From Candidatus Peregrinibacteria bacterium UBA1369 (GTDB lineage: Bacteria; Patescibacteriota; Gracilibacteria; UBA1369): a stretch of 12,370 nucleotides of DNA. Position numbers and translations under genes: made by a program. Positions 7,573-11,919 of this stretch are shown here, one piece after another; within the stretch, counting starts at the first letter, position 1, and every line of letters starts with the position of its first letter. The DNA lies in NCBI GenBank assembly GCA_002305925.1, contig DBRL01000010.1:145211-157580 (forward strand), written 5' to 3'. The notes under the pieces were generated by a model that was not told the origin of the DNA, searched no databases, and worked only from the letters and a program-made list of their open reading frames with translations.

Positions 7573-8532
7573 ATGCTATTAAGAAAAATTACCGCCAGTT
7601 TCCTAGTGATATTATTTGTGGTGCTGGCGCTGCCCAACTTTCTGATCTATGGTTTGTCCAGAACCTATCTCAATGTCGATTTTTACAAGCGGGCCGACGT
7701 GGTCAGCGAGCTCCATGACTTCACGCTGGATCGCACGGTGGAGGGATTGCGCTCCAAAAGCGATTTTTTCAGCGGTTATTTTACCCATGCCGAGCTGCGT
7801 GAACAAATCGCCAGCGTTTTTACTACCGCCATCTTTGCGGAAATTACCAGTGATTTCGCCGGGCAGATTGAGGATTACAAGCAGAATCCGAATATGCAGA
7901 TGGTGCTGTCTTTAAGGATTTTGCGCGACAATCTGCTGACCGTAGCCAATAATTTGGCTTACATCATCTATCAGAAGTTGCCGGCCTGTCCCGATGCCGC
8001 CATGCCTCTCGATGAGATGATGGTGCCGCAATGCGCTCCTCCCGGGATGCCCTATGAAGAGGTGGTACGCCCCCTGACCGGTAATTTTGAGGCCACCATT
8101 TACAATCAGATTCCCGAGGAATTGGGCAGCTTTGAGCAGGCGGTGCCGCTGAAGGCCTTGGTAAATGTGGAGAAATATCGCGAGATTACTTTTGTTTTCC
8201 TGGTTTTTATTCTGGCCCTGATTGCGTTGACGATTTACAGTAAAATTTCCACGATAATCGGTTATGTATCAGCTGCTTTCGGCCTGGCAGGCGCAGTGGG
8301 GTATCTTTTTGGTTCGCTTTTGATCACTTCGGTTGGTTCGATGCAGATGGAGGTGGGGGATGCCGCTGTGAAGGATTTTATATTGCGAATGCTGGATTTC
8401 CTGGTGGCCGAGGTACAGAAGCTTTCACTGATTTTCCTGATTGTCGGGGCAGCTTTGATGGTGATACGTTATGTGCTGCGACAAACAGTTGATCGCAAGG
8501 CTGTGACCGTAGAAAATGAATCTGATGGATGA
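7573..8532 (+). CDS. Unknown integral membrane protein with four predicted helices
   Basis: I do not recognise a family. The 319-residue protein has a hydrophobic N-terminal segment (about residues 8-29, SFLVILFVVLALPNFLIYGL), a long soluble section (about 30-204), two close helices (about 206-222 and 226-252) and a last helix (about 284-303) ending in a short charged tail. The soluble part contains two cysteines (PACPD and PQCAPPG, about 20 residues apart) that could form a disulfide if it faces outside, and a regular amphipathic region LREQIASVFTTAIFAEITSDFAGQIEDY. One anchor plus a large external loop plus a helical bundle fits an envelope-exposed structural or sensor protein, but that is inference. 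There is no SD; GATAAG precedes the ATG. Its last 17 bases overlap the upstream ATG of the uracil-DNA glycosylase gene, so the two are probably cotranscribed. Confidence 0.8.
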   Translation: MLLRKITASFLVILFVVLALPNFLIYGLSRTYLNVDFYKRADVVSELHDFTLDRTVEGLRSKSDFFSGYFTHAELREQIASVFTTAIFAEITSDFAGQIEDYKQNPNMQMVLSLRILRDNLLTVANNLAYIIYQKLPACPDAAMPLDEMMVPQCAPPGMPYEEVVRPLTGNFEATIYNQIPEELGSFEQAVPLKALVNVEKYREITFVFLVFILALIALTIYSKISTIIGYVSAAFGLAGAVGYLFGSLLITSVGSMQMEVGDAAVKDFILRMLDFLVAEVQKLSLIFLIVGAALMVIRYVLRQTVDRKAVTVENESDG

Positions 8533-9112
8533 ACGTACGGAAAAAATGCGGCAATTAGAAGAAAGGGTGCGCGGCTGTGGTGACTGCGGGCTTTGTGCAG
8601 GGCGAACCAAGGCGGTGCCGGGGGACGGCAGCTACAGTGCCGAGATTGTGTTTATCGGGGAGGGACCGGGGCGCGATGAAGATTTGCAGGGCAAGCCCTT
8701 CGTTGGGGCGGCCGGCAAATTTTTGACCGAAATGTTGGCCGATATTGGTCTGAAGCGGGAGGATGTCTATATCACCAATGTGGTAAAGTGCCGGCCGCCC
8801 AACAACCGTGATCCCTTGCCGGAAGAGGCGGAGGCCTGTTTCAAATATCTGGACGAACAATTGAAAATAATTCGTCCGAAGCTGATTGTCACGCTGGGAC
8901 GCCATTCGATGGCCAGATTCCTTCCCGGACTGCGCATATCGGAAGTTCATGGCCAGGCCAAGCGAGTAAGTGGCATTTTTAGCGAAAAGCAGGTCATTTT
9001 CCCGCTCTATCATCCGGCCGCCGCTCTTTATAACGGTTCATTGCGCGGTACTCTGCTGGCGGATATGCGGAAATTGCCCCTGCTGCTGAAAAAAATTGGG
9101 GAAAGCAATTGA
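8525..9112 (+). CDS. Uracil-DNA glycosylase, family 4 (iron-sulfur)
   Basis: Removes uracil from DNA, produced by cytosine deamination, as the first step of base excision repair. The 195-residue protein has the four cluster cysteines with the spacing of family 4 enzymes: Cys18 and Cys21 (GCGDC), Cys89 (NVVKC) and Cys105 (EAEAC); an extra Cys24 sits nearby. The uracil-binding motif is GEGPGRDEDLQGKPFVGAAG (45-64), and the C-terminal DNA-contact motif is HPAAALYN (163-170). A second in-frame ATG at 8516 would add three residues (MNL); I chose 8525 because it gives the smaller overlap with the preceding gene and starts at the usual distance before the cysteine pair, but either is possible. No SD is seen before either, so translation may be coupled to the membrane protein gene whose stop codon is at 8530-8532. 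The enzyme is cytosolic and needs a [4Fe-4S] cluster. Confidence 0.93.
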   Translation: MDERTEKMRQLEERVRGCGDCGLCAGRTKAVPGDGSYSAEIVFIGEGPGRDEDLQGKPFVGAAGKFLTEMLADIGLKREDVYITNVVKCRPPNNRDPLPEEAEACFKYLDEQLKIIRPKLIVTLGRHSMARFLPGLRISEVHGQAKRVSGIFSEKQVIFPLYHPAAALYNGSLRGTLLADMRKLPLLLKKIGESN

Positions 9113-9166
9113 GTGGCGGGCGGCTTTGTAGTAGTGTTGTTTTACAAAAATGACTGACAGCCAAAA

Positions 9167-9541
9167 ATGACACATCAAAAGTATATTATGATTATCGGGT
9201 CGGCAGCTCTGGTCAGCTGGCTGGCTTTTTGGCTGGTAATAGACAAACTGGATCCCTTTGCCTCGACCGGTTTGGCGCTGGCGCTTTTTTTCATCTCGCT
9301 CTTTTTCGCGCTGACGGCTACTTTTACCATTGTCGGCTTTTATATCCGGGTCTGGTTCAACCGCAATGAAATCTATTACGACCACATCAATGTCTCGCTG
9401 CGGCAGGGGATTTTGCTGACGCTGATTGCGCTGGGCTGTCTGCTTTTTCAGCTGTTGAACGCGCTGACCTGGTGGTCGGGGCTGCTCTTGATTGCGGCGA
9501 TTACAATGATTGAATTCTATCTGGTGGCCAAGGATCAATAA
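9167..9541 (+). CDS. Small four-helix membrane protein of unknown function
   Basis: A 124-residue protein with four predicted membrane segments: about residues 7-25 (IMIIGSAALVSWLAFWLVI), 33-60 (a long stretch ending TIVGFYIRVWF), 80-100 (GILLTLIALGCLLFQLL) and 104-120. A short charged loop RNEIYYDHINVSLRQG joins helices 2 and 3. Proteins of this size and pattern (IRVWF..., SLRQG, LTWWSG) are, to my recollection, common as hypothetical genes in candidate phyla radiation genomes, but no function is known to me. There is no SD. A six-codon reading frame (ATG 9150, MTDSQK) ends in an ATGA overlap with this start, which could couple translation. A strong stem-loop follows the stop at 9551-9596. 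The last gene before the GC-rich island, it has the ordinary base composition of the other host genes. Confidence 0.78.
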   Translation: MTHQKYIMIIGSAALVSWLAFWLVIDKLDPFASTGLALALFFISLFFALTATFTIVGFYIRVWFNRNEIYYDHINVSLRQGILLTLIALGCLLFQLLNALTWWSGLLLIAAITMIEFYLVAKDQ

Positions 9542-9550
9542 TTTAAGCAC

Positions 9551-9596
9551 GAGAAAGCCCCCGCCACACTTTTTCAGCGGGCTGGGGGCTATTCTC
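9551..9596 (+). terminator. Intrinsic terminator-like stem-loop after the small membrane protein gene
   Basis: GAGAA-AGCCCCC (9551-9562) faces GGGGGCT-A-TTCTC (9584-9596), with a further CGC/GCG pair possible inside and a loop containing CACACTTTTTCA. The stem is GC-rich and followed by T-rich TGTTTGT. The outer TTCTC half of the stem lies in the left 15-bp terminal repeat of the island (9593-9607), so the element boundary and the terminator share bases. Confidence 0.65.
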
Positions 9597-9607
9597 TGTT
9601 TGTCGTA
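9593..9607 (+). repeat. Left terminal inverted repeat of the island
   Basis: TCTCTGTTTGTCGTA; exact reverse complement at 10782-10796. Its first bases (TTCTC with the preceding T) also pair with GAGAA at 9551-9555 in the terminator stem. Confidence 0.7.
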
Positions 9608-9614
9608 AGGGGGT

Positions 9615-9653
9615 GGCGCGGGGGCGGTCCATGGGGGACGTCGCCGCGGCGCC
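9615..9653. repeat. Imperfect GC-rich hairpin near the left island end
   Basis: GGCGC (9615-9619) pairs with GCGCC (9649-9653), and inside this GGCGGTCC (9623-9630) pairs with GGAC (9636-9639) and CGCC (9642-9645) around a short loop and a two-base bulge. Third and weakest of the hairpins downstream of the island gene. Confidence 0.4.
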
Positions 9654-9684
9654 TCTTCTCCTGGGGTTAGGGTTGAAAAATAGA

Positions 9685-9758
9685 TGGGGGAGCGGCGCCT
9701 CTCTGACGGGAGGAGGTGCGGCTGCAACGGAACGGTGCGCTGAGGCGCCGCTCCCCCA
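9685..9758 (-). terminator. 17-bp perfect inverted repeat, probable terminator of the island gene
   Basis: TGGGGGAGCGGCGCCTC (9685-9701) is the exact reverse complement of 9742-9758, with a 40-base loop. In the direction of the island gene (minus) the stem is followed by ATCTATTTTTC, a T-rich tail, as expected for an intrinsic terminator, though the loop is longer than usual. It lies 16-89 bases after the stop codon. Confidence 0.5.
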
Positions 9759-9767
9759 AGCTCGTGT

Positions 9768-9797
9768 GACCCGTCAGCGCGAGGGCGCTGACGGGTC
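9768..9797 (-). repeat. 13-bp perfect hairpin spanning the island gene's stop codon
   Basis: GACCCGTCAGCGC (9768-9780), loop GAGG, and GCGCTGACGGGTC (9785-9797). The stem contains the last codons and the TGA stop (9776-9774) of the minus-strand gene. No T tract follows directly, so it is more likely an mRNA 3'-end protecting or protein-binding structure than a terminator by itself. The CTGACGGG core recurs at 9703-9710. Confidence 0.6.
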
Positions 9798-10622
9798 GTA
9801 GCCCACCGTGCTGGGCGGGACCGGCTTGTTGCCGGCCGCCTCGACGGCGGTCTCGATCTTGCGGACCTGGGCGGCCAGGGCCGCCCCATCCTGCCGGCTG
9901 AAACAGCCGGAGGTGGAGCAGGCCGCCGACATGGTGCGCGCCACGGCGACGTTTTTACGGTCGCCGAGCTTGCACCTTGCCCAGATCTCGCGGAGCCACC
10001 ACTCCCTTGCGGGGGGCGGCTCGGGGAAGCGCTTGGCCATGTCTTCACATTCCCCGAGGAAGACCTCGGGGGGGTTCTGGGTGGCGGGGGGGAGGAGGAC
10101 GAGAAGAGCCTTCCCGGAGAGCTCAATCGGCTCTCCATTGTACTTACCAACCAACACTCCTTTCCCAAACTTCTCCTTCATGGTTTCCCACCCATCCCCG
10201 AGGGGCCCTTCTTTCAGGTTGACACCGGCTGACCCCTCTCCTTCTGCTATTCGAAGAACGCTGCCGTCGAAGGTCACCCTTCTGTCCCTCTTTGCAACCC
10301 AGCCTGGATTATGGCAGACCTTCACTGTCATCGTTCCCTCTGTCCCGGTGTCGGGCCAGACAAAGAACCATCTTAGCTTTCTCGACGTTTCGTTGCAAAA
10401 ATTCTTGACGTCCTCCGGCTGGAGTTCGTCCGGATCCGGCGGGGGCGGGGGGGGGAGCACGGCCGTCACCGTCGGGGTGACGGTGACTGTGACGGCCGGT
10501 GGGGGGCACGGAGCGGGGGGCGGGGTGGTGGCGCGCGAGCACCCCCACCAGATCGCCCCCACGAGGAGGGCGAGAGCGATGGCGATCGCGACTCCAATCA
10601 AAATCTTTTTTGTACTAGTCAT
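9774..10622 (-). CDS. Membrane-anchored proline-rich surface protein, unknown family (island gene)
   Basis: I do not recognise this 282-residue protein. It has a short basic N-terminus (MTSTKK), one strong membrane segment (about 7-26, ILIGVAIAIALALLVGAIWW) and Cys28 right after it (WWGCS, not a canonical lipobox). A low-complexity linker follows (about 31-63) of TTPPPAPCPPP, alternating Val/Thr, and six prolines, then an external domain of about 220 residues with eight cysteines overall (28, 39, 76, 103, 192, 217, 235, 240). Landmarks include NFCNETSRKLRWFFVWPDTG, VCHNPGWV, GECEDMAKRFPEPPPAREWW and AACSTSGCF. The architecture fits an anchored, disulfide-stabilised surface protein on a stalk. 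The ATG at 10622 was chosen over a longer reading frame from 10775 because GGAGG (10632-10628) sits 5 nt before it and the membrane segment then becomes N-terminal. The codons are strongly GC-rich, unlike neighbours. Its SD lies in a hairpin arm (10625-10670). Confidence 0.72.
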   Translation of the reverse strand: MTSTKKILIGVAIAIALALLVGAIWWGCSRATTPPPAPCPPPAVTVTVTPTVTAVLPPPPPPDPDELQPEDVKNFCNETSRKLRWFFVWPDTGTEGTMTVKVCHNPGWVAKRDRRVTFDGSVLRIAEGEGSAGVNLKEGPLGDGWETMKEKFGKGVLVGKYNGEPIELSGKALLVLLPPATQNPPEVFLGECEDMAKRFPEPPPAREWWLREIWARCKLGDRKNVAVARTMSAACSTSGCFSRQDGAALAAQVRKIETAVEAAGNKPVPPSTVGYDPSAPSR

Positions 10623-10624
10623 GA

Positions 10625-10670
10625 CTTCCTCCGCGGTTATTTGTTCCCTCCAGTTAACCGCCGGAGGAAG
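10625..10670 (-). promoter_or_regulatory. SD-sequestering hairpin in the island gene leader
   Basis: On the plus strand CTTCCTCCGCGGTTA (10625-10639) faces TAACCGCCGGAGGAAG (10655-10670): 15 bp paired with one bulged base, around a 15-base loop. In the mRNA (minus strand) the arm nearer the gene contains GGAGGAAG, the SD five bases before the ATG, and the other arm supplies the matching CTTCCTCC. Folded, the stem would block ribosome binding. The loop itself carries a second purine run (GGAGGG), which might act as standby site. Confidence 0.6.
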
Positions 10671-10677
10671 CGGTTTC

Positions 10678-10734
10678 GATGCTTTTTTGCATCCGAGGGC
10701 GGCCGGCAGGGAAATCCCCGGGCTGCGTGGATGC
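10678..10734 (-). promoter_or_regulatory. Mutually exclusive stems in the island gene leader
   Basis: GATGC (10678-10682) pairs with GCATC (10689-10693) across TTTTTT. The same GCATCC (10689-10694) can instead pair with GGATGC (10729-10734), extended by TTT against AAA with one mismatch. The two pairings cannot coexist, as in an attenuator or switch. Stems are short, so this is tentative. Confidence 0.3.
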
Positions 10735-10744
10735 GAAAGGCTAT

Positions 10745-10779
10745 GAGGGTGCGGGCGCCACCATGGCGCCCGCACCCTC
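10745..10779. repeat. 16-bp perfect hairpin with 3-base loop at the right island end
   Basis: GAGGGTGCGGGCGCCA (10745-10760), loop CCA, TGGCGCCCGCACCCTC (10764-10779). It is extremely stable and sits two bases inside the right terminal repeat. No T tract follows in either direction, so it does not look like an ordinary terminator. It could be a protein-recognised subterminal hairpin, a block on read-through from lepB, or a leader element of the island gene. Confidence 0.65.
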
Positions 10780-10781
10780 TA

Positions 10782-10796
10782 TACGACAAACAGAGA
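10782..10796 (-). repeat. Right terminal inverted repeat of the island
   Basis: TACGACAAACAGAGA, the exact reverse complement of 9593-9607. Bases just outside the two repeats (left CTAT, right GTTG) show no obvious target-site duplication. Confidence 0.7.
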
Positions 10797-11082
10797 GTTG
10801 ATCTGCCTAAAAGACAACGAGACGCCAGGAAACTAAGCCCGAAAACGGGGGGCTGTGCGCTTAGTTACAAAAACTGGCATTTCGTTGCAAGTTTTAGACA
10901 AATTGCTCTCTGCTTGCGGCTGATTTTCAAAGGGCGCGAGTAAGAGAAGGCCATAATTTATCAATAAAGGCAAGATTTGTCAATAATAAATTCGCCAAAC
11001 TCAACTGCGCTATTTTGGCAAAGACCAGGACGGCCTGGGGATTACGTCATTAAACTTGCTTTTGTAGCAAAAAGATAGTGAA
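10797..11082. other. Gene-free stretch between island and lepB with small repeats
   Basis: No credible coding frame is seen. AACTAAGC (10831-10838) and GCTTAGTT (10859-10866) form an 8-bp stem enclosing CCGAAAACGG, a nested small hairpin. Two direct copies, ATTTATCAATAA (10956-10967) and ATTTGTCAATAA (10975-10986), match 11 of 12 bases at a 19-base period. GCCAAA (10994-10999) pairs with TTTGGC (11014-11019). CCAGG-ACGG-CCTGG (11025-11038), read on the minus strand, is followed by TCTTTG and may be a weak terminator for lepB. Nothing identifies an RNA gene. Confidence 0.4.
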
Positions 11083-11832
11083 TTAGCTGCGTAATTCAGG
11101 ATAGGAAGCTGTTTCAATGACCATTGGCGTGGGCCAGAGCACCAGAGCGGCTTTGCCTTCGATTTCATCCAGTCCGAGATAGGGGGTAGCCCCTTTTTCG
11201 CCGCAGTTGGGGCTGGCTTCGCTTTCCTTGAAGCAGAGCCGTGAATCGGAGCTGCGTTTGCGATTGTCGCCCAGTACCAGATATTTGCCTTCGGGCACGG
11301 TAAATTCGGAGATGCCGCCCGTGGCAAAGGTGTTGCCGTGGTTGTCCTCGGAGAGATAGGGCTCATTTAACTGAATGCCATTGGGGTTTTGATCGTTGAA
11401 GAGGTAGACATACCCGTCGATCAGGCGCACGGTTTCGCCGGGCAGACCGATCACTCTCTTAATGTAGAATTCATTGCCGTGATAGGGCGGGCGGAAAACC
11501 ACCACGTCGCCGCGCTGGGGCGTGCCCATGCTCCAGTCGCCGAAATGCAGATAGGAGCTCTTGTTAATGATAATGTAATCACCGTAGCCGTCGCGGCATT
11601 GGCCGTCGATATAATTGAGCGTGTTGCACATGGAGATGCCGTAAACCTGAAAGGGGCTCATCACAAAAGTACGGATAATTACCACCAGCACGACCACGAC
11701 CAGGATGTTTAACAGCAGATCGGCGGCAAACAGTATTTTGCGCTGTTGCCCCGCGGGCAGATTGCCGGCGGCCAGTTTTTTCTCCAGCCAGGACAGGATC
11801 AGGCCCGGATTTTGTTCTTTTTCTGCAGCCAT
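11083..11832 (-). CDS. lepB: Signal peptidase I (S26 family)
   Basis: Membrane-bound serine protease that cleaves signal peptides from exported proteins outside the membrane. The 249-residue protein has a cytosolic N-terminus, one membrane anchor (about 37-53, ADLLLNILVVVVLVVII), then the catalytic serine region VYGISMCNTL with Ser67, the lysine region FYIKRVIGLPGETV with Lys125, and the conserved GDNRKRSSDSR (188-198), completing the Ser/Lys dyad enzyme. The usual SMxPT after the serine is here SMCNT. Four cysteines (69, 79, 200, 210) occur in two short insertions beside the active-site segments and could make disulfides or a metal site; I recall similar cysteine-bearing forms from candidate phyla radiation bacteria. 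The ATG at 11832 is preceded by an A/T-rich leader without SD. It is divergent from the PH-like gene with 87 bp between starts. Confidence 0.94.
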   Translation of the reverse strand: MAAEKEQNPGLILSWLEKKLAAGNLPAGQQRKILFAADLLLNILVVVVLVVIIRTFVMSPFQVYGISMCNTLNYIDGQCRDGYGDYIIINKSSYLHFGDWSMGTPQRGDVVVFRPPYHGNEFYIKRVIGLPGETVRLIDGYVYLFNDQNPNGIQLNEPYLSEDNHGNTFATGGISEFTVPEGKYLVLGDNRKRSSDSRLCFKESEASPNCGEKGATPYLGLDEIEGKAALVLWPTPMVIETASYPELRS

Positions 11833-11861
11833 TTTTTAAAATTAAGCGTAACCAATTTAGC

Positions 11862-11891
11862 TTTACCGGATGACAAAAACAAGTGTAGAAT
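11862..11891 (+). promoter_or_regulatory. Candidate promoter for the PH-like membrane protein gene
   Basis: TTTACC (11862-11867) and TAGAAT (11886-11891, five of six matches to TATAAT) at 18-bp spacing. Initiation would fall near 11898, about 22 bases before the ATG at 11920. Confidence 0.3.
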
Positions 11892-11919
11892 TTATTTGAA
11901 CGCACTAGCAGTATCGCAC

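Larger units (their letters stand above)
9593..10796. mobile_element. GC-rich island bounded by 15-bp inverted repeats; putative non-autonomous element
   Basis: TCTCTGTTTGTCGTA at 9593-9607 is repeated in exact reverse complement at 10782-10796, with looser similarity (AGGGGGTG against GAGGGTG) continuing inward on both sides. The 1.2 kb between differs sharply from its surroundings: sampled lines are 57-72% G+C against about half elsewhere, the single gene has a strong SD while host genes lack one, and strong hairpins crowd both ends. It sits between two convergent host genes, a tolerant insertion site. No transposase, integrase or target-site duplication could be found, so movement would need enzymes supplied from elsewhere. 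An alternative is a transferred cassette with its own paired regulatory hairpins. Confidence 0.5.

Noticed and set aside
9038..10168. 376-codon minus-strand frame across the small membrane protein and island
   Set aside because: It runs through the terminator, both hairpins and the real gene, with Arg/Pro/Ser-rich translation typical of a shadow frame.
9808..10746. 312-codon plus-strand frame opposite the island gene
   Set aside because: No SD, low-complexity Gly/Ser translation, antisense to a frame with clear signal-anchor design; high G+C explains its openness.
10623..10775. Upstream extension of the island protein to 333 residues
   Set aside because: It would bury a textbook SD and put the single membrane helix in the middle; the extra residues overlap hairpins and look non-coding.
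9593..10796. Insertion sequence with its own transposase
   Set aside because: No DDE, HUH or serine/tyrosine recombinase motif is found in any frame of the island, and no target-site duplication is visible.
10801..10866. Integron attC-like site (GCCTAAA ... GCTTAGTT)
   Set aside because: The needed GTTRRRY/RYYYAAC core pair is not present; the stem ends ACTAAGC rather than a valid core.
10950..10992. CRISPR-like direct repeats
   Set aside because: Only two 12-base near-copies with a 7-base gap; far too short and few for an array.
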